Below, one piece after another: positions 15,146 to 22,876 of a stretch of DNA of 38,701 nucleotides (position 1 is the stretch's first letter; each line of letters starts with the position of its first letter). The stretch spans positions 1 through 38,701 of the forward strand of contig CATZDY010000017.1 in the NCBI GenBank assembly GCA_958417755.1. Reading direction: 5' to 3'. The notes beneath the pieces were generated by a model, which worked only from the letters and a program-made list of their open reading frames with translations, was not told where the DNA came from and ran no database searches. The position numbers and the translations under genes were made by a program. Source of the DNA: an uncultured Peptococcaceae bacterium. GTDB taxonomy: Bacteria > Bacillota > Desulfotomaculia > Desulfotomaculales > Desulfocucumaceae.

Positions 15146-15991
15146 ATGACATATAAAAAGTTATTGGACTATATAAGGAAAAAGCCAGATTTATATCAAA
15201 AGAGCACAGCTTTGTTTTGGGATGATGTGCATATATCAAAGGGTATGTTAGAAGCGCATTTGGCTGTTGATGTAGAAGCAGCATCAAGAAAATATGATAC
15301 TATTCTAAATTCTGTGACGTGGATAGCGAATCATTTTCTGAATAATGATTCGCCAAAATTGCTTGATTTGGGTTGTGGCCCAGGCATTTATGCAGAGCTA
15401 TTTTACAAATCCGGATTTCACGTCACTGGCATCGATTTTTCAAAGCGTTCCATAGATTATGCCATCAAAAGCGCAGCATCCCAAAAGTTACCTATTAATT
15501 ATTCCTATCAAAACTATCTTGAAATTGATTTTGAAAATGCTTTTGATATTGTTACCCTGATTTACTGTGATTTTGGTGTACTGTCACCCCATGAAAGACA
15601 AATCTTATTGTCTAAGATTAAAAAAGCGCTACAACCAAAGGGAAAATTGATTCTGGACGGGTTTACACAACATACATTGGAGGAATTTTCCGAAGGGCGT
15701 ACAGTGCAATATCATGCCCAAGGATTTTGGGCTCCATATCCTCATTTATGTATTCAGAGCAATTTCTATTATCCAAAAACAGCAAACTATCTTGAGCAAT
15801 ATGTAATTGTATCAGAGAATGACTGCCAATGCTACAATATGTGGAATCAAATATATAGCGCCGAGACATTGAAGAATGAATTGCTAAACGCTGGTTTTGA
15901 TAACATTGATCTATATGATGATGTTACAGGACAAACATTTACTGCCACAAGTCATACAATATGTGCTGTGGCTTCAGTTATGCCCCGATAA
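15146..15991 (+). CDS. SAM-dependent methyltransferase
   Basis: A 281-aa class I methyltransferase. Motif I is LLDLGCGPGIYAE near residue 74, the acidic residue at the end of beta-2 is in VTGIDFS, and motif IV is DIVTLIYCDFGVL, followed by LQPKGKLILDGFT. The C-terminal half (YLEQYVIVSE, then CQCYNMWNQIYSAETLKNELLNAGF) is typical for the fold's lid region. Start at 15146 has AGGAAGG 6 bases upstream; 9 further upstream codons are in frame but lack a site. The substrate is unknown, and the neighbours give no hint. Confidence 0.9.
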   Translation: MTYKKLLDYIRKKPDLYQKSTALFWDDVHISKGMLEAHLAVDVEAASRKYDTILNSVTWIANHFLNNDSPKLLDLGCGPGIYAELFYKSGFHVTGIDFSKRSIDYAIKSAASQKLPINYSYQNYLEIDFENAFDIVTLIYCDFGVLSPHERQILLSKIKKALQPKGKLILDGFTQHTLEEFSEGRTVQYHAQGFWAPYPHLCIQSNFYYPKTANYLEQYVIVSENDCQCYNMWNQIYSAETLKNELLNAGFDNIDLYDDVTGQTFTATSHTICAVASVMPR

Positions 15992-16033
15992 GCGCTCCCA
16001 AATAAAAAATCCATTACTGGCTTATGGTAAGCA

Positions 16034-16063
16034 GTGCATACATATATGCACTTTTCCTTTTTT
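16034..16063 (+). terminator. Terminator after the methyltransferase gene
   Basis: GTGCATA and TATGCAC form a 7-bp stem with a CATA loop, then TTTTCCTTTTTT. Confidence 0.75.
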
Positions 16064-16235
16064 ACCATTAGAAAACCGACTTGTTGTTAGCTGCCCCAAT
16101 CGCCTGCAAACAAACCATTAAAAAATATTCAACAGGCGGGAATGCTCTATCACAGTCATTTTTCCTCTTCCGTCACTGGATCAAAATTGAAAAATCTGCT
16201 TTTTGAAAGGCTGCCTTCAATCCTTTGCTATAAAG

Positions 16236-16289
16236 TTAAAAATAAAAGTGCCGCAAATCCACGCGAACACTATGTTTTGTAGATTTGCG
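16236..16289 (-). terminator. Terminator after the ABC permease gene
   Basis: Read on the - strand, CGCAAATC and GATTTGCG (16289-16252) form the stem and a T-rich tract follows at 16248-16236. It closes the leftward regulator/kinase/ABC cluster. Confidence 0.6.
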
Positions 16290-16361
16290 ACGCTATAGTC
16301 AATATTGCCGTCTTTGTACAGGGACTGGCTTTTTTTATTGAAGCATTACGATTTGCCTATT

Positions 16362-18677
16362 TTACTCTGCATTCACCACATTCACAATACTCATTTTTTC
16401 AATTTTCTTGGATTGCACAATCACTGCAATCCATGTTGTAAGGATTGCTGCAGAAATCGTAACCATCACAACTATGAATGGCGGCTGCCAAAGTTGTCCC
16501 CAGTTGGAGGTAACCAAAATCCCAAAGAAGTAACGATGCAGCAGCAGTCCTAAAATTCCTCCGACAATACTGCCTGTGATTGCATAAGCAGTAGCCTCAG
16601 CTCTGACCACCCTTTTTAGTTGCTTGCCGGACATGCCCACTGCCCGCATCACTCCATAGTGGCCCATGCGGCTGGATACACTTGCATTGATTGTATTGAT
16701 AATGTTAATCAGAGCGATCAGCGCAATTACCATCAAAAATCCATAAATGAATACTGCCATGGCATAGTAGCCTGCGCGGATTTCACTGTTGCGCTGCTGC
16801 ATATCGAGCAACTTCATTTCCGGCGAAAGAAGGCTTCTCACTTGATCAGCAATATCTTGCTCTACTTGCATATCAATTATCTTGTAATCTGAAATTCCAG
16901 TCAGCGCAGTAAAGGTATTTTCAGAGCAAATCATAATCCATCCGCCATCTTCTGCATGAAAGGGCATATCGGAAATAATCCCAGCCACTTGTACATCATG
17001 CGATTTTCCTGCCATGGTAAGGGTAATGGTATCGCCGAGCTTCCAATTCAATTTTTCGGCATACTTGTAATCAACCAGCACGCCATTGCCCTTCTGTACA
17101 TGATCGATTTTTCCAGCAACCAGCATTGTATCTGCCCACTGAAATTGCGGTTCATCGTAAGAAATCAATGTCACCGTACCAGCGCCTTGTTTCGTATGGG
17201 CTGGAATATCAGGGTAAAACATCCGGCCATATATTTTCTTCATATGGGGCAGTGCCTTGATTTCTTCCATAAGGGAACGGTCAAGTAATACGGAATCCTG
17301 GGTTCCCTGAATCGATAAATCTGGCGCATAAGGCTTCAAAGGATTTAAGGCATGGTGCATAAAGGTAATCAACACTGTAAAGCACAAAAATAGGATAATG
17401 CTTATGGCAAAGGAACCGGTAATCAATACCATGCCCTTTTGATTGGAAAAAGCGTGGCAAAGTCCCATGGCTGTATCCACATGAAATAGCTTTGTATTTG
17501 ACGCCTTGCCCACTTTCTGGTGATTCGTATGATTGAGATTTCCCGTCACAGCAGCTTGAGGAGATACCTTTGCCGCATGTTTAGCCGGGGATCTGGCAGC
17601 AATCATGACCACCAAAAAACCAATGGCCGCCCCAGCGGCCATACCAGGCCAGCTGATTTGAAACGGCATGGGGGGAAGATCCTGTAAATTCAATGTATTC
17701 AAAGAAAAAATCGCCACCCATAACACCACGCATCCAGCCAAGAGTCCCAGAGGAATTCCTTTCAAACAATACTGTAACCCCTCCAGCCGGATATACCGTT
17801 TGATCTGCTTTTTCGTGGCCCCAAGACAACGCAAAAGACCAAAAAATTGCGTCCGTTCCAATATACTCATGTTAAAGCTGCTGGCTATCATAAAGATACC
17901 AGCCATCATAACAAGGATAAATAAAATACCTGCAGTGAGGTAAACTTGCAGCATTGCACTGTCATCCGATTGTCCCATCAGGCCAAGAAGCATCCTGTTG
18001 ACAGAAATTTGGTTTTCAGCCAAACCATAGTTTACTTTGATTTCTGAAATCGCCTGATTGATATTTACGCCATTTTTAAATTGAATATAATAATATTCCT
18101 GATATAGGTCAGCTGGAAGCGCACGCATACCCTCCACTGAGAGTAGCAAACCATGGGCATCCGTTCCTTTTAAACTGGAAAAATCCCCGTATGTTCCGGT
18201 AATCTTGTACTGCCGGATTTGCCCATCACTGAAAGCAATCTCTATCCAATTTCCAATGGAAAGGCCAAATTGCTTAAGCCCCTGCTTGTCCAGCAAGGCC
18301 TCCTGCGTAGATACCGGATAAGTGCCTTCTGTGACCACAAGATTCATTTGTTCAGCAAATTCCTGGTTACTGCTTTGCACAATCAGGTCTTTTCCCTGAT
18401 ATGTTGTATCTTCAGCCATCCCCAGCCATCCCGATACCTGCACATCTTTACGGTTATGGATTTGCCCGGCTATGTTATCAGATATGTTCGTCATAATGGC
18501 ATGGTAATTCCCATTTTGGCGGATATACTCCTTGATTTGTGCCTTGATGCTCATATCAGCCATACCAAAAATTGCTGTGACCAGCATCACAGATATGGCA
18601 ATACATATCACAGTGAGCCGGTTTTTCTTTTTGTGTACTTTGGCATAGGCAGAAACAAGACCTAGATAGCTTTTCAT
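16362..18677 (-). CDS. ABC transporter permease, two FtsX domains
   Basis: A 771-aa membrane protein. One helix near residues 22-42 is followed by a large extracellular domain; FtsX domain 1 begins near residue 250 (LFILVMMAGIFMIASSF, then LERTQFFGLLRCLGATKKQIKRYI). A second large extracellular domain follows, and FtsX domain 2 sits at the C terminus (RMGHYGVMRAVGMSGKQLKRVV). The repeated xxG(A/M)xxKQxKR coupling motif is typical of MacB/BceB-like type VII exporters. Its start overlaps the ATPase stop by 4 bases (ATGA), so the two are translationally coupled. With the adjacent regulator and short-loop kinase, it most likely exports or strips membrane-active compounds such as antimicrobial peptides; the substrate is inferred. 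Confidence 0.9.
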   Translation of the reverse strand: MKSYLGLVSAYAKVHKKKNRLTVICIAISVMLVTAIFGMADMSIKAQIKEYIRQNGNYHAIMTNISDNIAGQIHNRKDVQVSGWLGMAEDTTYQGKDLIVQSSNQEFAEQMNLVVTEGTYPVSTQEALLDKQGLKQFGLSIGNWIEIAFSDGQIRQYKITGTYGDFSSLKGTDAHGLLLSVEGMRALPADLYQEYYYIQFKNGVNINQAISEIKVNYGLAENQISVNRMLLGLMGQSDDSAMLQVYLTAGILFILVMMAGIFMIASSFNMSILERTQFFGLLRCLGATKKQIKRYIRLEGLQYCLKGIPLGLLAGCVVLWVAIFSLNTLNLQDLPPMPFQISWPGMAAGAAIGFLVVMIAARSPAKHAAKVSPQAAVTGNLNHTNHQKVGKASNTKLFHVDTAMGLCHAFSNQKGMVLITGSFAISIILFLCFTVLITFMHHALNPLKPYAPDLSIQGTQDSVLLDRSLMEEIKALPHMKKIYGRMFYPDIPAHTKQGAGTVTLISYDEPQFQWADTMLVAGKIDHVQKGNGVLVDYKYAEKLNWKLGDTITLTMAGKSHDVQVAGIISDMPFHAEDGGWIMICSENTFTALTGISDYKIIDMQVEQDIADQVRSLLSPEMKLLDMQQRNSEIRAGYYAMAVFIYGFLMVIALIALINIINTINASVSSRMGHYGVMRAVGMSGKQLKRVVRAEATAYAITGSIVGGILGLLLHRYFFGILVTSNWGQLWQPPFIVVMVTISAAILTTWIAVIVQSKKIEKMSIVNVVNAE

Positions 18678-19357
18678 TCAGCATATCCCCCCAAATCACT
18701 GAGAACACCGTCAGACACTTGCAATACCCGGTCAGCCGTAGAGGCAATGCTTCGGTTATGGGTTATCATGATAATGGTTTGTTGATAGCGTTTGGAGGCT
18801 GTTTTCAGCAAGGCAATCACTTCACTGCTGTTTTGGGTATCCAGATTGCCTGTGGGTTCGTCCGCCAGGATGAGCATAGGGCGGGTGATAAGAGCCCGGC
18901 CTATGGCTACACGCTGTTGCTGCCCACCGGATAACTGGCGGGGCAAATGGTTGCGCCTGTCCTGCAAAGACAACACAGTAAGGATTTCTTCCACATATGC
19001 TTGATCCGGCTTCTTGTAATCCAGCAAAACAGGGAAAGTAATATTTTGCTCTATATTGAGTTCTGGGATTAAGTTAAAGGCCTGAAAAACAAAGCCAATG
19101 TTTCTGCGGCGAAAAATGGTGAGTTCTTCATCTTGCATAGTGAATATATCTCTGCTATCTATCACCACTTTGCCGGATGTAGGCGTATCAAGCGCGCCTA
19201 TCATGTTAAGCAATGTACTCTTTCCAGAGCCAGATTCCCCCACAACTGCAACAAATTGTCCTTTGGGAACCGAAAAACTTATGTTCTTTAACGCCTCAAC
19301 TGCCGTGTCACCTGTGCCATAGGTCTTACAAATGGCATTTACCTCCAACAGGTTCAT
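18674..19357 (-). CDS. ABC transporter ATP-binding protein (MacB/LolD class)
   Basis: A 227-aa ATPase: Walker A GESGSGKST at 40-48, Q-loop in FVFQAFNL, signature LSGGQQQRVAIGRAL, Walker B LILADEPTGNLD, and the switch histidine in IIMITHN. The EPTGNLDT and GALDTPTSG segments are those of the MacB/LolD/BceA group that pairs with FtsX permeases. It overlaps the permease start and forms its energy subunit. A hairpin and a gap of about 160 bases separate it from the kinase gene upstream, so it may have its own promoter controlled by the response regulator. Confidence 0.95.
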   Translation of the reverse strand: MNLLEVNAICKTYGTGDTAVEALKNISFSVPKGQFVAVVGESGSGKSTLLNMIGALDTPTSGKVVIDSRDIFTMQDEELTIFRRRNIGFVFQAFNLIPELNIEQNITFPVLLDYKKPDQAYVEEILTVLSLQDRRNHLPRQLSGGQQQRVAIGRALITRPMLILADEPTGNLDTQNSSEVIALLKTASKRYQQTIIMITHNRSIASTADRVLQVSDGVLSDLGGYAE

Positions 19358-19445
19358 GTCTTAACACAACCTTTCTTTCTAAGGGATTGATACGGTTCAT
19401 AAAAGAACAGCCCGCAACAATGCATACTTCATCATACAGCAATAA

Positions 19446-19482
19446 AGTCAAAATAAATCCCACCTTTCTATCTAAAGGTAGG
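19446..19482 (-). terminator. Hairpin between the kinase and ABC genes; possible internal terminator
   Basis: On the - strand CCTACCTTT (19482-19474) pairs with AAAGGTGGG (19467-19459), with one G-U pair and a 6-base loop, followed by the T-rich ATTTATTTTGAC. Right after it comes TTGACT, which could be a -35 box for the ABC genes (weak -10 TATGCA at 19-base spacing). Confidence 0.45.
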
Positions 19483-19518
19483 TTATCATTCGTTCCTTAC
19501 TTTGATATGAATTTTGGC

Positions 19519-20580
19519 TTACAATTGAGTAAGGTTAAGGAAGCTCATCACGAATTTACTTCCTTTGCCTAAAACGCTATCTACTGTAATATTGCCATCA
19601 TGTGCCTCCACAATGGCCTTTGCCAGTGGCAACCCCAGGCCAATCCCTTGGATATCCTTGGAAAATCGGCTGCGATAGAAGCGCTTGAAAATATGGTGTA
19701 AATCTTCCGGATGAATGCCACTCCCATTATCCATTATTGTTATCTGGGTAACTGCTAAAAGCCTTTTCCACTCTATGGTGATGTGACAGCCTGGTTTGGT
19801 ATGGTCAAGGGCATTCTTAACAAGATTGCTCATAGCCTCCATCATCCAATCCTTGTCACAAAAAAGTGCAACATTTTTTGCCCCCAACAAAGTGATTGTT
19901 TTCTGCTCTTGTTTGGCACGAAATACAAAGGATTGCAGGATGAGGTGCATCATCCCAGCGATATTTTCAGGAGCCCTTTCTATGACAATAGAACCAGCAT
20001 CCAATTTTGTAATCTTCAAGAGATTTTGGACAAGCATTTCGATTCTATCAAGCTCTTGTTCCGACATTGCTGCAAATTCCCGCATGGCCGCTATATCCTC
20101 AATGTGATCCTGCAAAAGCCCATTGTAAATATTGAGGGAAGCAAGGGGGGTTTTGATTTGGTGAGAAATATCTGATATGGTGCCTTTCAAAAACTCTTTC
20201 ACTTTCTGTTCATTTGTGGCCTGGGCATTCAATATAGCTGCCAATGTATTGACTGCATGAAATAGCTTATACAAGCTTCCCTCTCGGTCACACGCAATAC
20301 GTACATCCCTATGTCCTGCAAGATATTGATCAATTTGACCTATGGCCTTTTCTAACACCTGATTTTGCTTCCAAAAATATAAAAAACAAACGCCTACTAT
20401 GCCCATGGCAGCTATGAAGGAAAGCAAGAGCACCACAGGGGTCCATATGCCATACAATAACCATGTAATACCCTGGGATAAACAGATAAAGACACCCAAT
20501 ATGCAGGATAGCCGAATGAAAAGATTTTTAATGTCCTTATTTGTGAGAATATTCATTTGAACCATTGCAAGGAATGACAT
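19519..20580 (-). CDS. Sensor histidine kinase with a very short extracellular loop
   Basis: A 353-aa kinase. Two helices (about residues 22-42 and 48-70) are joined by only a handful of residues, so there is no extracellular sensor domain. This is the intramembrane-sensing layout found in BceS-like kinases that read the state of a partner ABC exporter. The phospho-accepting His140 lies in TISDISHQIKTPLASL; the ATP lid shows N-box VKNALDHT, then DNGSGI and GIGLGLPLAK. The gene overlaps the end of the response regulator by 44 bases. The start at 20580 has a GGGGG-containing site about 10 bases upstream; the internal ATGs at 20565 and 20556 have none, so the exact start is only moderately certain. 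Confidence 0.93.
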   Translation of the reverse strand: MSFLAMVQMNILTNKDIKNLFIRLSCILGVFICLSQGITWLLYGIWTPVVLLLSFIAAMGIVGVCFLYFWKQNQVLEKAIGQIDQYLAGHRDVRIACDREGSLYKLFHAVNTLAAILNAQATNEQKVKEFLKGTISDISHQIKTPLASLNIYNGLLQDHIEDIAAMREFAAMSEQELDRIEMLVQNLLKITKLDAGSIVIERAPENIAGMMHLILQSFVFRAKQEQKTITLLGAKNVALFCDKDWMMEAMSNLVKNALDHTKPGCHITIEWKRLLAVTQITIMDNGSGIHPEDLHHIFKRFYRSRFSKDIQGIGLGLPLAKAIVEAHDGNITVDSVLGKGSKFVMSFLNLTQL

Positions 20581-21253
20581 GCCACTTATACCCCCTACCC
20601 CTGACGGTCAACAACATCTGCGGCTCGCTGGGGTTGTTTTCTATCTTCATGCGCAATCTACGAATATACACTGACAACGTATTATCGTCAACATAGTTCC
20701 CTTCTCCATCCCATAGCTTATCCAAAATCCTTTCTTTGGACAGTATGATATTTGGATTTTGCATAAACAGACAAAGCAATCGGTATTCTGCTGTTGTCAG
20801 GGCCAAAAGCTGTCCATGCTGAAAGACTTGTCCTTGCAACAATAGCACTTTGATACCATTGGATACGATTTCCGCATCTGCTGCTCCAAAATTTTTTGCC
20901 CGTCTAAGCACAGCGTTCATTCTTGATAAAAGCACACCTAATTTTACAGGCTTTGTGATATAATCGTCACCGCCAATATCAAGCCCTTTGACAATATTGA
21001 CTTCCTCGTCTGATGCAGTCAAAAAAATGATGGGCACTTTAGAAACTTGACGGACCTTTTGACATATTGCAAAGCCAGAACCATCGGGCAATGATAAGTC
21101 CAGAATCAGCAAATCATATTTGCCATCTACCCAAATATCATTGGCTTCTTTCACTGTCCGGGCAACATCTGTATCAAAGCCTTGTTTTTTAAATAAATAA
21201 GTAAGACCGCCAATCAGACTTAAATCATCTTCAAGAAGCAATATTCTATTCAT
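20537..21253 (-). CDS. OmpR-family response regulator
   Basis: A 238-aa protein with an N-terminal receiver (acidic pair Glu8/Asp9 and Asp10, phospho-acceptor Asp52 in LILDLSLPDG, Thr79, Lys101 in ITKPVK) and a C-terminal winged helix (LTTAEYRLLCLF, then LDKLWDGEGNYVDDNTLSVYIRRLRMKIE, ending VRGRGYKW). It is the first gene of the leftward cluster and is cotranscribed with the kinase. Its likely targets are the ABC genes that follow, through the 160-base gap before them. A binding site GAAAGGAT lies shortly before the ATG. Confidence 0.95.
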   Translation of the reverse strand: MNRILLLEDDLSLIGGLTYLFKKQGFDTDVARTVKEANDIWVDGKYDLLILDLSLPDGSGFAICQKVRQVSKVPIIFLTASDEEVNIVKGLDIGGDDYITKPVKLGVLLSRMNAVLRRAKNFGAADAEIVSNGIKVLLLQGQVFQHGQLLALTTAEYRLLCLFMQNPNIILSKERILDKLWDGEGNYVDDNTLSVYIRRLRMKIENNPSEPQMLLTVRGRGYKWHVIPCNGSNEYSHK

Positions 21254-21785
21254 CTATTTATCCTTTCTCCAGCCATGGAAGAATTTCTAAAGCCCTGGAT
21301 TAGCCAGACTTCCATTTTCCTAACATCAAAAAAATTTATCCTGGCAGCCATGCTTATCCCAGGAGGATGTTCCGGGGTTTCCTATATCATCCACATTCAT
21401 ACCTTGGACACTTAACATTATATTTCGCAATCCCAAAGAATGAAAGCCAGTAAAATCATGAAAATTCAGCATCAAGGGTAATGTACAACCACACTATACA
21501 CTATTTCCAAAATTAACTTGCTCATCCCATTGCAAGCAGGCTTAATCTATCAAAAGGCAAGCATAGCATGCTTATTCAAATTTCCCTAGATTGTTTTGTT
21601 TTTCTTGCTTGCATTGCCTGCGTTAAGGATCTAAATTTTTTCTTGCCCCTTTATCCCAAGGAAGTATAATACCTTTGTTACAGGCAGAGCCAAATTCCCG
21701 TGCAGTTTCATTGTGATTTTTCAAATTTGGCGGATTAAGGATCTTATCATGAGCAATTTAAATTTTTTAAGAAAGAAATTAGGAT
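21254..21785. other. Intergenic stretch upstream of the two-component cluster
   Basis: About 530 bases without a recognisable gene. It must hold the promoter of the response regulator gene on the - strand and that of the dead acetyltransferase on the + strand. I found no box clear enough to report. Confidence 0.4.
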
Positions 21786-22206
21786 ATGATTCGTAACGCA
21801 ACTGAAAAAGATTTTTCCCTTGTAGCAAAGTTAGCACATTTCATGTGGTCAAATCATACCTGTGAAGATTTAGAAAATGAATTTGCCGATACTCTTGCCA
21901 AAAGAAATGCAGTCTCTTTCCTTATGTATGAAAAGGAGCGGCCCCTTGGATTTGCTCAATGTAAATTGAGGCATGATGATGTGGAAGACAGTGCAAGTAG
22001 TACCAGTGGCTATTTGGAAGGTATATTTGTAAAAGAAACGTATAGAAATCATAGCGATGCCAAAGCGCTGCTAAAAGAATGTGAAACATGGGCAGCTTTG
22101 CAAGGATATAAAGAATTTACCAATTATTACTATTTAACTACACTTTTCATTACATGCAGGATTTAGAGAAGCCAATCGAATCATATGTTTTATCAAAAAG
22201 CTGTAA
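21786..22206 (+). pseudogene. Frameshifted GNAT acetyltransferase, aminoglycoside 6'-N-acetyltransferase-like
   Basis: The frame reads well to about residue 115 (MIRNATEKDFSLVAKLAHFMW, then GFAQCKLRHDDVED and GYLEGIFVKETYR). It then shifts in the ELTN region and stops at 22166. The expected C-terminus, HAGFREANRIICFIKKL, continues in another frame to 22206, and the piece between is partly lost. The acetyl-CoA loop, normally Q/R-x-x-G-x-G/A, reads RNHSDA here and so lacks its glycine. The N-terminal part resembles the AAC(6')-type family that acetylates aminoglycosides, but this copy is not expected to work. Confidence 0.8.
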
Positions 22207-22246
22207 CCACTTGCTTGTATACACTGCCAGATTCATGGCCTTATGG

Positions 22247-22501
22247 TCAAAATGAAATGCCCGTTCTTTTTATCCCCAGGGCTTTCCTTTCTTGTTTTCC
22301 GCTTACTCCATATGTATCCATAAAAAAAGGTTCGGCATCGAAAACAATATCTTCGCGCCGAACCTTTTTCCGCTGATAAGCCTTTGGATTTTGGGGTTTC
22401 CTGGTCACAGGATTCAATGGACCCCAAGTAACCCGTTTTGCTTTGTTTCTTTCCTTTTGCGCTTTTTTACTCATTTTTTCTTTAGGCACATATTTGGTCA
22501 T
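22247..22501 (-). CDS. Small basic protein of unknown function
   Basis: An 84-aa protein rich in Lys and Arg, beginning MTKYVPKEKMSKKAQKERN and containing WGPLNPVTRKPQNPKAY. I recognise it as a recurring hypothetical protein of Clostridia without known function. A clear promoter (extended -10) and an AAAGGGGG binding site precede it. A 13-bp terminator-like hairpin (22324-22369) falls inside the coding sequence, encoding KKVRR on one arm and AEPFF on the other. The last 25 residues after the hairpin may be a read-through tail, or the protein may normally end near the hairpin in relatives. Confidence 0.75.
   Translation of the reverse strand: MTKYVPKEKMSKKAQKERNKAKRVTWGPLNPVTRKPQNPKAYQRKKVRREDIVFDAEPFFMDTYGVSGKQERKALGIKRTGISF
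22324..22369 (-). terminator. Terminator-like hairpin within the coding region of the 84-aa gene
   Basis: AAAAAGGTTCGGC at 22324-22336 and GCCGAACCTTTTT at 22357-22369 form a 13-bp perfect stem. Read on the - strand it is followed by seven T. It looks like a full intrinsic terminator and is translated by the gene that contains it. Confidence 0.7.
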
Positions 22502-22523
22502 GTTATAACCCCCTTTATTTTTT

Positions 22524-22532
22524 ATTATACCA
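22524..22532 (-). promoter_or_regulatory. Extended -10 promoter of the 84-aa gene
   Basis: On the - strand TGGTATAAT is a perfect extended -10 element. No TTGACA-like box is found at 16-18 bases upstream, as is common for extended -10 promoters. It lies 23 bases before the start codon. Confidence 0.65.
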
Positions 22533-22580
22533 TATTGTTATGCCATGGTGAGCGAAAAACCAATCAGACTCATTTTTATA

Positions 22581-22760
22581 GTTGTTCTATTTTTAAAGGA
22601 TAGAACAACATAGAAAACAATAGAACTATCTCAATCCATATATACACATAGAATAGTCATGGATTTTCTATTTCCCAGCTACTTCTATTTATCAATTGAT
22701 TTTGATGCAATAAAGAATATTCGCCATTTCAATAATAAATATACCTAGAATAGAATTGTT
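22581..22760. repeat. AT-rich intergenic region with repeated TAGAA/TTCTA motifs
   Basis: A perfect 10-bp inverted repeat, GTTGTTCTAT/ATAGAACAAC, lies at 22581-22609. The motif ATAGAA or TTCTAT then recurs at least six more times to about 22760, in both orientations. The region lies upstream of the 84-aa gene and downstream of the GGDEF gene and contains no frame. It could be a multi-site operator, or simple-sequence drift. Confidence 0.35.
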
Positions 22761-22876
22761 ATCTTTTTAGCCAACACTTAGAACCTTTTTGCTGGATATC
22801 CATTGTATAACAGCTCCCTTATTCCCAACTCCTTTTTGTTTTCCCTTCACCACCCTACTTTATACCTCTATGCTTT

